A stretch of 64,000 nucleotides of DNA, taken from Pontibacter litorisediminis. GTDB taxonomy: Bacteria; Bacteroidota; Bacteroidia; Cytophagales; Hymenobacteraceae. The notes beneath the pieces are model-generated. The model did not search any database. It had not been told where the DNA came from and saw nothing but the letters and a program-made list of their open reading frames with translations. Shown here piece by piece: positions 33,600-41,835 of this stretch. The position numbers were made by a program, and so were the translations under genes. Positions within the stretch are counted from its first letter, which is position 1. The number at the start of each line of letters is the position of its first letter. The stretch lies in NCBI RefSeq assembly GCF_029360645.1, contig NZ_JARDUA010000003.1:682001-746000 (forward strand), read 5' to 3'.

Positions 33600-34640
33600 T
33601 TATTCTTTGATGATCGGGCTGAACTCCTTCACGGTCTGCACAAAGCATTTCACTTTCTCGGGGTCCGTATCCGGGTAAACGCCGTGGCCCAGGTTGGCGA
33701 TGTGGCGCTGCGGGCCAAACTCCTTCAGCATCTTGATCGTCTCTTCCTGGATGGTCTCGAAGGAACTGTAGAGCAGGCATGGGTCCATGTTGCCCTGCAG
33801 CGTTTTGTTGGGGCCTACCTGCTGGCGGGCCTTGCTCACCTCCATGTTCCAGTCCAGGCCAATGGTCTCGCAGTTCAATTTGCTGAAGTCCTCCATCGCG
33901 AAGAAGGCGCCTTTGGCGAACACCGTTACCGGCACATTGCGGATGGCGTTGCAAATCTCAGAGATGTACGGCAAGGCAAACTCCCGGTAGTGCGCTGGTG
34001 AAAGTATACCTGCCCAGGAGTCGAACACCTGGATCAGGTTAGCACCCGCCTCGACTTGTGCCTTTAGGTAAGCGATGGTGGTGTCGGTGATCATGCGCAG
34101 GAGCTGATGCGCCAGCTTCGGGTTGGTGTACAGCATGCCGCGGGCATGGGAGAACGTTTTGGAACCGCTGCCTTCCACCATGTAAGCCAGGATCGTCCAG
34201 GGGGCGCCGGCAAAACCGATAAGCGGCACGCGCCCGTTCAACGCCTTTTTCGTGATCTTGATGGCATCCAGCACGTAGTGCAGGTGCTCGTGCGGGTCGG
34301 CCACCCGCAGCTTTTTCAGGTCTTCCTCTGTGCGCACGGTGTTCGGGAAAATAGGCCCGCGCTTCTCAATCATCTCATAGGTGCAGCCCATGGCCTCCGG
34401 CACCACCAGTATATCCGAGAAGATGATGGCAGCATCCACGTCCAGGATATCCACGGGTTGTATGGTTACCTCAGCGGCCAGATCCGGTGTCTCCACCAGT
34501 TCTTTAAAGCCACTCAGGCTCTCGCGTACGGCACGGTACTCAGGTAAAATACGGCCAGCCTGGCGCATCAGCCAAACGGGGGTGCGCTCCACGGCCTCAC
34601 CACGGGCAGCTCTCAATAGCAGATCGTTCTTCAGTTGCAT
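33600..34640 (-). CDS. hemE: Uroporphyrinogen decarboxylase
   Basis: A 346-residue cytosolic enzyme of normal length. The signature [10 protein letters not shown] lies at residues 21-30, GFAGAPWT near 145, and [10 protein letters not shown] and [10 protein letters not shown] follow. It removes four carboxyl groups from uroporphyrinogen III to give coproporphyrinogen III in haem synthesis. I chose ATG 34640 since conserved sequence begins at [15 protein letters not shown] and a -7 promoter box (34645-34652) lies only four bases before it, excluding the longer frame to 34694. The beta-barrel gene follows on the same transcript. Confidence 0.96.
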   Translation of the reverse strand: MQLKNDLLLRAARGEAVERTPVWLMRQAGRILPEYRAVRESLSGFKELVETPDLAAEVTIQPVDILDVDAAIIFSDILVVPEAMGCTYEMIEKRGPIFPNTVRTEEDLKKLRVADPHEHLHYVLDAIKITKKALNGRVPLIGFAGAPWTILAYMVEGSGSKTFSHARGMLYTNPKLAHQLLRMITDTTIAYLKAQVEAGANLIQVFDSWAGILSPAHYREFALPYISEICNAIRNVPVTVFAKGAFFAMEDFSKLNCETIGLDWNMEVSKARQQVGPNKTLQGNMDPCLLYSSFETIQEETIKMLKEFGPQRHIANLGHGVYPDTDPEKVKCFVQTVKEFSPIIKE

Positions 34641-34644
34641 GGCG

Positions 34645-34652
34645 CAAAGATA
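34645..34652 (-). promoter_or_regulatory. -7 box four bases upstream of hemE
   Basis: On the minus strand TATCTTTG is an exact -7 box, followed by CGCC and the ATG. This is the same spacing as at clpS and predicts a leaderless transcript. Confidence 0.5.
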
Positions 34653-34808
34653 CGTTAAAAATACCGACTGAAGGAAGATGATTGTTATCACCAAAGCGAC
34701 AGCCGCAAAACCTCTTATTGTGTGTTAAAAGCTTTGTACTGTGCTTTGCGCCGCGTGGTTGGGGCAGGCCAAAAAAACATCCGCTAGGCCAAGCAGTAAG
34801 GGAGTGGC

Positions 34809-35435
34809 TTATCTCCCTTCAAAGAACACTGCAAGTATGCCAGTCGTTACAAAGTTTACGCCGATGGAAAGCACGATAAAGCCCATGATGCGCGAGAGTG
34901 CCGACAGCCCGGCCTTGCCCAGGTAATTGACCAGCTGGTGCGAGAAAGCAAGTATGACAAAAGTGGCGGCGGCTACCAGCGTAATAGCCAGAAGTATAAG
35001 GCTGATGTCAGAGTAGGAGAGGGCGGAGGTGAACATGCCAATGCTTACGGCAATGGAGCCCGGGCCCGAAAGCATGGGCATGGCCAGCGGCGTAAAAGAG
35101 ATGTCGTCTTTCTCCAGCCCCTCCCTTAGCACACCTTTGGATACTTTCTTGCCCCGGTGCGCCTTGCTGGTAAGCAGCCCAAAGCCTGCCCGCATGATCA
35201 TCAGCCCGCCGGCAATCCTGATGTCGGTAAGCCTGATGCCGAAGAAGTTGAGCACATACTGCCCTGCCAGAAAAAAGACCGAAAGGATGAGCGCCATGTA
35301 AATACAAGCCCGCAGCGCCTGCTGGGTACGGTTGCCGGCAGTGTCGTCTTGGGTGAGGGTGATAAAGACCGGCATGGCCCCGAAAGGGTTTACCACCGTG
35401 AAAAGCGCCGTGAAGGTGGCCAGTACTAATTCCAT
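34809..35435 (-). CDS. MarC-family membrane protein
   Basis: A 208-residue integral membrane protein with six hydrophobic segments in the 3+3 MarC layout: LFTVVNPFGAMPVFITLT at the start (the family's NP-x-G motif), GGLMIMRAGFGLL in the third segment, FTPLAMPMLSGPGSIAV before the fourth. The family was once linked to multiple antibiotic resistance, a link later withdrawn; transport of small organic compounds is suspected. ATG 35435 chosen because a -7 box occupies 35456-35463, where the longer frame would begin. Confidence 0.9.
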   Translation of the reverse strand: MELVLATFTALFTVVNPFGAMPVFITLTQDDTAGNRTQQALRACIYMALILSVFFLAGQYVLNFFGIRLTDIRIAGGLMIMRAGFGLLTSKAHRGKKVSKGVLREGLEKDDISFTPLAMPMLSGPGSIAVSIGMFTSALSYSDISLILLAITLVAAATFVILAFSHQLVNYLGKAGLSALSRIMGFIVLSIGVNFVTTGILAVFFEGR

Positions 35436-35455
35436 AGTTGCTGTAGTAGAGGCCA

Positions 35456-35463
35456 CAAAAGTA
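35456..35463 (-). promoter_or_regulatory. -7 box of marC-family gene
   Basis: Minus-strand TACTTTTG, an exact -7 match, 20 bases ahead of the ATG at 35435. No clear -33 box. Confidence 0.45.
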
Positions 35464-35522
35464 GAAGGGGAATGTTAAGGCATGGTTACAGGTGTATTGT
35501 GAGATGGTTAAGGCCATAAAAA

Positions 35523-35562
35523 AGGACAGCCCGAAGTATAAGGCTATACTTCGGGCTGTCCT
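35523..35562. terminator. Terminator with AAGTATA words as stem tip
   Basis: An 18-bp perfect stem, AGGACAGCCCGAAGTATA (35523-35540) with its complement at 35545-35562, loop AGGC. The apex is an inverted pair of the AAGTATA word. It lies just after the NYN gene stop. Confidence 0.85.
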
Positions 35563-35568
35563 GTGTCT

Positions 35569-36390
35569 TTACGTTTGCGGGGGGTATTTCTTGTCGGCGG
35601 CTGGCTCAGCCGTGGCTTTTTTTCGGGATGTGCGGCGGCTGTTTTCCTTGCGCTTCACGTACACGGCCGAACGCCCTTTGTCCTCCTCTTTGCGGATGGT
35701 GAAGATATCTTTATAGGCGTTGATGAGCTGCAGCAGCTGGCCGTACCCAAAGGTCCGCGGGTCGAAGCTGGGGTCGAGCTGTCGCAGGTTCGTGCCCATC
35801 ATGCCCAGGTGCGCCCATCCGTCCTCATCGGCCGACATGGCAAAAGCCTCTTTCAGGAGCGGCACCGGGTTTGGACGCTGCTGGTTGCTGGCGTTATCGC
35901 CGCTGCGTTCGGCTTCGTCTATCTTCGCATCAATGTCATCCCGCAGGTTCTCGGTAAAGATGAACACGTTGCAGGCATTTACGAAAGGTTTTGGCGTTTT
36001 GCGCTGGCCAATGCCCATCACAAAAATGCCTTCTTCGCGGATGCGGGTGGCCAGGCGGGTGTAGTCGCTGTCGGAGGAGACGATGCAAAAGCCGTCGGCC
36101 AGGCCGGAGTGCAGCAAATCCATGGCGTCGATGATCAGGGCACTGTCGGTGGCGTTTTTGCCCACCGTGTAGCGGAATTGCTGGATGGGTTGAATGGCGT
36201 GGTTGTTCAGGCAGTCTTTCCAGCCGTTCATCTGGGGGGTGGTCCAGTCGCCGTAGATGCGGCGGATGGTGGGGGAGCCATACTTGCCGGCTTCGGCCAG
36301 CAGTTTGGTGATGAGGCTGGGCTGGGCATTGTCGCCGTCAATCAGCATCGCCATCTTGTCAATCTTATTGTTTCTTGGTAAATTTTTCAT
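35569..36390 (-). CDS. NYN-domain ribonuclease-like protein with OST-HTH/LOTUS domain
   Basis: A 273-residue cytosolic protein. Residues 12-150 are a NYN (PIN-like, LabA/DUF88) domain with acidic metal-binding residues in MLIDGDN (15-21), YGDW and VSSDSDYTRLA. Residues 175-240 fit an OST-HTH/LOTUS domain (LLKEAFAMSADEDGWAHLGMMGTNLRQL, in parts), followed by FGYGQLLQLINAY. The tail is basic and low-complexity (RKENSRRTSRKK), suited to RNA binding. NYN proteins are predicted RNases acting in RNA turnover; the substrate is unknown. The start MKNLPRNNK is the only nearby ATG. Confidence 0.87.
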   Translation of the reverse strand: MKNLPRNNKIDKMAMLIDGDNAQPSLITKLLAEAGKYGSPTIRRIYGDWTTPQMNGWKDCLNNHAIQPIQQFRYTVGKNATDSALIIDAMDLLHSGLADGFCIVSSDSDYTRLATRIREEGIFVMGIGQRKTPKPFVNACNVFIFTENLRDDIDAKIDEAERSGDNASNQQRPNPVPLLKEAFAMSADEDGWAHLGMMGTNLRQLDPSFDPRTFGYGQLLQLINAYKDIFTIRKEEDKGRSAVYVKRKENSRRTSRKKATAEPAADKKYPPQT

Positions 36391-36586
36391 TTATAAGGGA
36401 TTAGGGGCCTAGGTTGATGCAGGCCTGCACCGGCATTTTTGCCATACATAGTTATACTACTATTTTTGGAGGAGGTTGTTGCTGCCAAACGCGGGCTAGC
36501 TTAAATATAAATAGCGATATTTATTAGTCGCTGGTATACAAGAGGCTATAAATGTAAGTATAATATAGTTATCAGGAGCCAGTTAT

Positions 36587-36594
36587 TATTTTTG
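36587..36594 (+). promoter_or_regulatory. Candidate -7 box of the DUF1028 gene
   Basis: TATTTTTG, exact -7 consensus, 54 bases before the ATG at 36649. The -33 region is not recognisable. Confidence 0.4.
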
Positions 36595-36648
36595 CACTGG
36601 CGCGACCGCAGCAAAACCACTTATCTAAACTACGTATACATCATCCAT

Positions 36649-37647
36649 ATGAAAAAGTATAAAACCACACTTTTAGCGATGGGAGTAGCATTGTTGGCCT
36701 CACTGGGATCGGCCAAAGCGCAGGCGTTTAAGGCAGAGGAGCCGCTGGCGCACACATACTCAATAGTGGCCCGCGACCCGAAAACCGGCGAGATGGCCGT
36801 AGGGGTGCAGAGCCACTGGTTCTCAGTGGGCACAGCTGTGCCGTGGGTGGAGGCTGGTGTAGGCGTGGTAGCCACACAGTCGTTCACCAACAAATCGTTT
36901 GGCCCGCGGGGCCTGGCGCTGCTGAGGGAGGGGAAGACGCCGGAGGAGGCGCTGGCCATACTTCTGGCGGATGATGAGGCCCGCGAGGTGCGCCAGGTCG
37001 CCATACTTGACACCAAGGGAAACGTGGCCACGCATACCGGCAAGCAGTGCATCCGCTACGCTGGCCATATATCGGGGCAGAATTTCTCGGTGCAGGCTAA
37101 CATGATGCTGACCGATAAAGTATGGCCGGCCATGGCAAAGGCCTTTGAGCGGAGCGAGGGGCAGCCGCTGGCAGAGCGGGTGCTGTTGGCCATGCAGGCC
37201 GCCGAGCGCGAGGGCGGCGATATACGGGGCAAGCAGTCGGCGGCGCTGGTGGTGGTAAAGGGCCAGAAAAGCGATCAGCCCTGGGATGACAAGACCATTG
37301 ACCTGCGCGTAGACGACCATCCCCGGCCGCTGGAAGAACTGGAGCGGCTACTGAAAGTGTACCGTGCCTACGAGTACATGAACGCCGGCGACCTGGCCAT
37401 AGAGAAAGGGCAGATGCAGCAGGCTATGGAAGCGTATGGCAAAGCAGAGGAAATGTTTCCGGACAATCTGGAGATGAAGTACTGGCACGCTATTGGTCTG
37501 GCTAATAGCGGGCAGGTAGAGGAAGCCTCCAAGTTGCTGCGCGAAGTGTACAAGAAAGACCCGAACTGGCGCGAGCTCACCAGCCGCCTCCCCGAAGTTG
37601 GTCTGCTGGACGTAAGCCGCCAGCAGATGGAGAAGCTGATGAAATAA
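36649..37647 (+). CDS. Exported DUF1028 protein with C-terminal TPR
   Basis: A 332-residue protein. The signal peptide is KTTLLAMGVALLASLGSAKAQ. The DUF1028 domain spans residues 35-235: TYSIVARDPKTGEMAVGVQS, GVGVVATQSFTN, GPRGLALLREGKTPEEAL, QANMMLTDKVWPAM and GDIRGKQSAALVVV. DUF1028 has an Ntn-hydrolase-like fold and the mature N-terminus could carry a nucleophile, but I see no proof. Residues 245-325 contain TPR-like helices (AYEYMNAGDLAIEKG, QAMEAYGKAEEMFPDN, WHAIGLANSGQVEEA). Likely periplasmic; substrate unknown. Monocistronic. Confidence 0.88.
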   Translation: MKKYKTTLLAMGVALLASLGSAKAQAFKAEEPLAHTYSIVARDPKTGEMAVGVQSHWFSVGTAVPWVEAGVGVVATQSFTNKSFGPRGLALLREGKTPEEALAILLADDEAREVRQVAILDTKGNVATHTGKQCIRYAGHISGQNFSVQANMMLTDKVWPAMAKAFERSEGQPLAERVLLAMQAAEREGGDIRGKQSAALVVVKGQKSDQPWDDKTIDLRVDDHPRPLEELERLLKVYRAYEYMNAGDLAIEKGQMQQAMEAYGKAEEMFPDNLEMKYWHAIGLANSGQVEEASKLLREVYKKDPNWRELTSRLPEVGLLDVSRQQMEKLMK

Positions 37648-37663
37648 AAGCAAGGAAAGTATA

Positions 37664-37707
37664 GAACGTAAGGAGCAACGGTAGAAATGCCGTTGCTCTT
37701 TACGTTC
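37664..37707 (+). terminator. Terminator of the DUF1028 gene
   Basis: GAACGTA and GAGCAACGG pair with CCGTTGCTC and TACGTTC across a TAGAAATG loop, with one bulge. Confidence 0.8.
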
Positions 37708-37937
37708 ATGGTTGCACAGTCTAAGCTTTTGAGCCCAAGGCTTTCTCTGCTGCAAAGGCTTCTTGCTGCGCTTCTGCGGCACCGGCTCCGACTACTCCTG
37801 CCCTCTTTAACTAAGGAGGGGAGCTCTTGGAAACGATTAGCCCTCCCCTAGCCCCTCCGAGGAGGGGAATTAGCAGGCGATTATCATCCTCTCACAACTT
37901 TGCTGAATCTACGTCAGCACTCGCTATTGGAATGATA

Positions 37938-38228
37938 CCCAGTCTTTGGGTTGAGCGCCTATGCGAGTTTTTCCGGTGCCGAACGCTAGTGAGGCAGCCC
38001 GAGGCACGAGGGCAGGAAAAGCTCCCAGCGCGATGCCCGAAGACGAGCCCGCTCGGGCTGGAGAGCTCCAAAGCCAGAGCTGAAACAAGCAGGTGGTAAG
38101 GCTATGGATGAACAGTGGCTAGCAAGGATAGCTAGGTTCAGATTAAGGGAAGCTATGGCTAATAGCGGCACAAGCGGACGCTTGCGCCAGAGAAAGTATA
38201 AAGTATAGCCCAAGTATAAGGCATGGCT
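37938..38228 (+). repeat. Dispersed ~280-bp noncoding repeat, copy A
   Basis: It is colinear with the reverse complement of 53053-53326. Shared blocks include CTTTGGGTTGAGCGCC, CAGCGCGATGCCCGA, GACGAGCCC, TCTCGGGCT-type, CAAAGCCAGAG and AGTATAGCCCAAGTATAAGG. The two copies differ by substitutions and small indels. No shared open reading frame, and no terminal inverted repeat is clear. Confidence 0.7.
38167..38188. repeat. GGCACAAGCG-type palindrome, copy 1
   Basis: GGCACAAGCG (38167-38176) is followed, after two bases, by CGCTTGCGCC; one mismatch in the stem. It recurs at 53092-53113 and, diverged, at 52990-53014 and 52930-52975. Confidence 0.65.
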
Positions 38229-38526
38229 TGCGTGGATTAAGAGATCCGCAGCAGGGAAGGCTCCGGACAAGGATGTTCGAAACAGCGAGAGAGGAAGTAA
38301 TCAAATACGCACTACAAGCTCGCGGCAACGGTTTAAAGCCGATAATCAGCAGTGTCTACCAGGTATAGCTTGTTTCAAAACAGCCAAAGCTGCGTCTATA
38401 GAAGTAAGCGTTTGCGGATTAAGAGGTCACTCATGTACAACCAGAAGGTGTCTGTGACAAGCAACTCTGAAATAAAATTCTTAAATTAAAGGCCTCTAAC
38501 TAAATCCTATTTCACCTTTAACTGAA

Positions 38527-39954
38527 ATGCTGAACAAAAAGAACTTACGTTGTCTGCTGGCGGCAGCTGCCACTACGGTGTTAACCCTGCCGGCGATGGC
38601 GCAAAACTATGCCCAGGACTCGGCCACGATCAAAAGGATCTACGACAATGCCCTCACCAGCTACGAGAGCTACGAGAACCTGCGTTTTCTTACCAAGAAC
38701 ATCGGTGCCCGCCTGAGCGGATCGCCACAGGCCGCTGCCGCCGTGGAGTGGAGCCGCCAGGTAATGGAAAAGATGAACCTGGACACAGTTTACCTGCAGG
38801 AGGTGATGGTGCCGCATTGGGTGCGTGGCGATAAAGAGATCGGCCGCGTGATCAACTCCAAACTGGTAGGCACTGCAGACATGAACATCATGGCACTTGG
38901 TGCTTCGGTGGGTACCGGCAAGCAGGGGCTGAGCGCAGAGGTAGTGGAGGTTCACAGTTTTGAGGAACTGGAGAAACTGGGTAAAAAGAAGGTAAAAGGC
39001 AAGATCGTGTTCTTCAACCGCCCCTTCGACAACACACATATTGTAACGGGGGCAGCCTATAGCGACGCAGTAGACCAGCGTGGCGGTGGCCCGGTAGCGG
39101 CGGCCAAATTGGGAGCTGTAGGGGTGCTGGTGCGCTCCATGACAAACGATATCCAGGATATTCCGCACACTGGTAACACGCGCTATCAGGACGGGGTGGA
39201 GAAGATCCCTGCCGCCGCCATCAGCACGAAACACGCAAACGAACTGAGCCAGCTGCTGAAAAATGATCCGAACCTGAAGTTCTACATGCGCATGACCTCC
39301 GAAGTGCTGCCGGATGTGCTGTCCTACAACGTGATCGGGGAGATAAAAGGCACGGAGAAACCGGATGAGATCATCGTGGTAGGCGGCCACCTCGACTCCT
39401 GGGACGTGGGGGAAGGCGCACATGACGATGGCACAGGCTGTATGCAGTCGATAGAGGTGCTGCGCCTGTTTAACGACCTGGGCATTAAGCCAAAGCGCAC
39501 GATCCGGGCGGTGCTGTTTATGAACGAGGAGAACGGCCTGCGCGGTGGCAGCAAGTATGCCGAAGTGGCCAAAGCGAAAGGCGAAAAGCACGTTGCCGCC
39601 ATTGAGTCGGATGCCGGTGGTTTTACCCCGCGTGGCTTTGGGCTGGACGGTACCAAAGAGCAACTGCAGGCAGTGCTGGCATGGAAGCCTTTGCTGGCGC
39701 CTTACGGCCTGCACGATATTGCCCCTGGCTACGGCGGTGCTGACATCGGCCCGTTGAAAGGACAGGGCTCAGTGGCGCTGATCGGATTTAAGCCGGACTC
39801 CCAGCGCTACTTCGACTATCACCACACCGAGATTGACACCTTTGAGCAGGTGAACCGCCGGGAGATGCAGTTAGGAGCTGCTTCCATGGCCTCGCTGGCT
39901 TACCTGATCTCTGAATACGGCCTTAACGGCGGCGTGGCAAAAGTGCAGAAATAG
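38527..39954 (+). CDS. Exported M28-family zinc peptidase (carboxypeptidase Q-like)
   Basis: A 475-residue exported metallopeptidase: signal peptide LRCLLAAAATTVLTLPAMAQ, a protease-associated (PA) domain around residues 130-255 and the M28 core from about 280. Zinc ligands and catalytic residues are seen in GGHLDSWDVGEGAHDDGTG, MNEENGLRGG, ESDAGG and YHHTEIDTFEQV. It should remove N-terminal or small dipeptide residues in the periplasm, like plasma glutamate carboxypeptidase homologues. No promoter match upstream; a strong hairpin follows. Confidence 0.93.
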   Translation: MLNKKNLRCLLAAAATTVLTLPAMAQNYAQDSATIKRIYDNALTSYESYENLRFLTKNIGARLSGSPQAAAAVEWSRQVMEKMNLDTVYLQEVMVPHWVRGDKEIGRVINSKLVGTADMNIMALGASVGTGKQGLSAEVVEVHSFEELEKLGKKKVKGKIVFFNRPFDNTHIVTGAAYSDAVDQRGGGPVAAAKLGAVGVLVRSMTNDIQDIPHTGNTRYQDGVEKIPAAAISTKHANELSQLLKNDPNLKFYMRMTSEVLPDVLSYNVIGEIKGTEKPDEIIVVGGHLDSWDVGEGAHDDGTGCMQSIEVLRLFNDLGIKPKRTIRAVLFMNEENGLRGGSKYAEVAKAKGEKHVAAIESDAGGFTPRGFGLDGTKEQLQAVLAWKPLLAPYGLHDIAPGYGGADIGPLKGQGSVALIGFKPDSQRYFDYHHTEIDTFEQVNRREMQLGAASMASLAYLISEYGLNGGVAKVQK

Positions 39955-39971
39955 AAGCTAACATATATTAC

Positions 39972-40011
39972 AAACATAAAGGGCCGCTCAATTGGGCGGC
40001 CCTTTATGTTT
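39972..40011 (+). terminator. Terminator of the M28 gene
   Basis: AAACATAAAGGGCCGC (39972-39987) pairs perfectly with 39996-40011 around the loop TCAATTGG. Confidence 0.92.
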
Positions 40012-40151
40012 TATACCAGCAGAGTTGGTTCATGCTGGTTTATGTTGCGAGCGTTCAAATCTTCGGCCGGCTATAGCTAAAACCCTGGCCCGGTTGAGCT
40101 GTGAATGTGGCATAAGCGGGTCTAAAGAACCACGCCCGAAATTTTAGTCTG

Positions 40152-41363
40152 CTATGGCAGCAGCAGCGAGCTATCGCCGTAGCTCAGGAAGCGGTAGCCG
40201 TGCTGCAGGGCATGCTGGTATACCTTGCGCCAGTTCTCCCCAATTAGCGCCGAAACCAATAGAAGCAAGGTGCTTTCCGGCTGATGGAAGTTGGTTACCA
40301 AGCCGTGGCACATCCTGAAGGTATAGCCCGGTGCGATGATGATCTGCGTGCTGGCGTGCAGGTGGTCTATATTTAGTTGCTCCATGAAATGCAACAGTGC
40401 CTGCAGTGCCTCCGAGGCAGCTGGCGGATTTATACTTTCGTAGGCTTGCCACTGGCTTACGTGCAGCTCCTGCTGTGGCAGGTCGGGCTGCGCCAGTACT
40501 TTAGCTCCTAACCAGTAGATGCTCTCCAGGCTGCGCATGCTGGTGGTGCCCACCGGTATCACCGGGTTGCCTTGCTGGTGCAAAAGCCTCTCCAGTATGC
40601 TTTTGGTAAGGTAGAGCTGCTCGGCATGCATCTCGTGCGCCTCCATGGTGTCGGCTTTTACCGGTTTAAACGTGCCGGCACCCACGTGCAGCGTCAGGTA
40701 AGCCGTATCTGTACCTTGGGCCTTCAGCGCTTCCATCACGCGGTCGGTAAAGTGCAGGCCGGCAGTCGGAGCGGCCACGGCTCCCTGTTGGTTCGCGTAA
40801 ATGGTTTGGTAGCGGGTGTGGTCGTCTGGGGTGAGGTCGCGGTTAAGGTAAGGAGGCAGGGGCAAGCGGCCACAGCGCTCCAGCACCTCGGCAAAGGGAA
40901 GCTCGGCTGGTTGCCACGTGAAACGTATCAGGAAATGCCCTTCCTGCTGCGCCTCGCGCACTGCCTGCAGCTCACCTCCATCAAACTGTAAGACTACAGG
41001 GCCGCTTTTCCAGCGCTTGTTGTTGCCTACCAGGCATTTCCAGGTGCTGCCGCCTGTTTGCTGCATGGCCAGCTGCACCTCCCGGTGCGGGGCCACGGGC
41101 TCCAGGCAAAAAATCTCTACCAAACCCCCGGTTTCTTTCTGCATCAGCAGCCTTGCCTGCACCACCTTGGTATCGTTAAACACCAGCAATGTGTGCGGGG
41201 GCAGCAGTTGTGGCAGGTCAGTAAAGGTATGATCCGCTATCTGGCCCTGGCGGTAGAGCAGCAGCTGAGACTGATCGCGCTCCGGTAGCGGAAACTTAGC
41301 AATGCGCTCCTCGGGCAGCTCATACACAAAATCCTTTATCGCCAGTTTCTTCGGGTCGGTCAT
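40152..41363 (-). CDS. queA: S-adenosylmethionine:tRNA ribosyltransferase-isomerase
   Basis: A 403-residue QueA. It transfers and isomerises the ribosyl part of SAM onto 7-aminomethyl-deazaguanine at tRNA position 34, giving epoxyqueuosine. Seen are the N-terminal FVYELPEERIAKFPLPERDQSQLL, LLVFNDTKVVQARL, PTAGLHFT, HVGAGTFKPV and ITNFHQPESTL-type VTNFHQPESTLLLLVSAL. It is some 50 residues longer than the E. coli type, as in other Bacteroidota. The two upstream genes (42381 and 41822) run in the same direction with 14- and 57-bp gaps, so this may be the last gene of their operon. Confidence 0.94.
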   Translation of the reverse strand: MTDPKKLAIKDFVYELPEERIAKFPLPERDQSQLLLYRQGQIADHTFTDLPQLLPPHTLLVFNDTKVVQARLLMQKETGGLVEIFCLEPVAPHREVQLAMQQTGGSTWKCLVGNNKRWKSGPVVLQFDGGELQAVREAQQEGHFLIRFTWQPAELPFAEVLERCGRLPLPPYLNRDLTPDDHTRYQTIYANQQGAVAAPTAGLHFTDRVMEALKAQGTDTAYLTLHVGAGTFKPVKADTMEAHEMHAEQLYLTKSILERLLHQQGNPVIPVGTTSMRSLESIYWLGAKVLAQPDLPQQELHVSQWQAYESINPPAASEALQALLHFMEQLNIDHLHASTQIIIAPGYTFRMCHGLVTNFHQPESTLLLLVSALIGENWRKVYQHALQHGYRFLSYGDSSLLLP

Positions 41364-41368
41364 GTAAT

Positions 41369-41401
41369 CAGTTAAGAGTTTAGAGTTATGGGTTAAGAGT
41401 T
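41369..41401. repeat. GTTAAGAGT-word string
   Basis: CAGTTAAGAGTTTAGAG then TTATGGGTTAAGAGTT: three near-tandem words of the AGAGTT/TTAAGAGTT type in the gap before queA. Confidence 0.45.
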
Positions 41402-41420
41402 GCTACGGAGGCTTTTGCTG

Positions 41421-41822
41421 TTACTTTTCAGCGCTCCCCTCGAGGTCGTTCAGCTCCAGCTCCAGCGCCTTCACCGAAATCTGGATTTCGCGGATGGCCA
41501 GCGCCAAAGAGATCAGCATCATAAGCAAACTGAAGGCAAAAACATACTTGCCGGCCTCCTGGTAGTCGGCAAACAGCAGGAACATACAGAGCACGCAGCC
41601 AAACATGCTCAAAGTGCCGAAGGCCTGCATGTTACGGATCAGGACAAGCCGGTTGCGGAGGTTCTCGATCTGACTGAAAACTAACTGACTGCGGGACGAG
41701 GCATAGCGGTCTTTGAGGTTGCGGATGAGCGTGGCCAGACCCAGAAAACGGTTGGTGAAGGCCAGCAACAGCAGCGACAGCGCCGGGAACAGCAAAGCAG
41801 GTGTGGTGAGCGTGATCTCCAT
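41421..41822 (-). CDS. DUF2721-family membrane protein
   Basis: A 133-residue protein with three hydrophobic helices in the DUF2721 layout: PALLFPALSLLLLAFTNRFLGLATLIRNL (described; first helix plus the family's NRxxxLxxxxR), then MQAFGTLSMFGCVLCMFLLF and YVFAFSLLMMLISLALAI, ending in a short coiled coil. Function unknown. It lies 13 bp after the acidic protein gene, likely one operon. Confidence 0.8.
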   Translation of the reverse strand: MEITLTTPALLFPALSLLLLAFTNRFLGLATLIRNLKDRYASSRSQLVFSQIENLRNRLVLIRNMQAFGTLSMFGCVLCMFLLFADYQEAGKYVFAFSLLMMLISLALAIREIQISVKALELELNDLEGSAEK

Positions 41823-41835
41823 GCCTTGTACTTGA

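Larger units (their letters stand above)
37708..38526. other. Long gene-free region, 819 bp
   Basis: It holds a CCCCTCC/GGAGGGG hairpin (37852-37867), dispersed repeat copy A (37938-38228) with its internal palindrome, and after that about 300 bp in which I find no gene, RNA or exact promoter. The M28 peptidase begins at 38527. Confidence 0.6.

Noticed and set aside
33592..33954. N-terminal extension of the beta-barrel gene frame by 121 codons
   Set aside because: That part lies over hemE in another frame, and a proper signal peptide begins only at 33591.
37986..38270. Minus-strand 94-codon frame in the gene-free region as a small membrane protein
   Set aside because: It lies across the dispersed repeat, whose other copy does not keep the frame open.
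40152..41363. QueA being 50 residues longer than usual as a sign of fusion
   Set aside because: All QueA motifs occur in order and the extra length is spread out, as in other Bacteroidota homologues.
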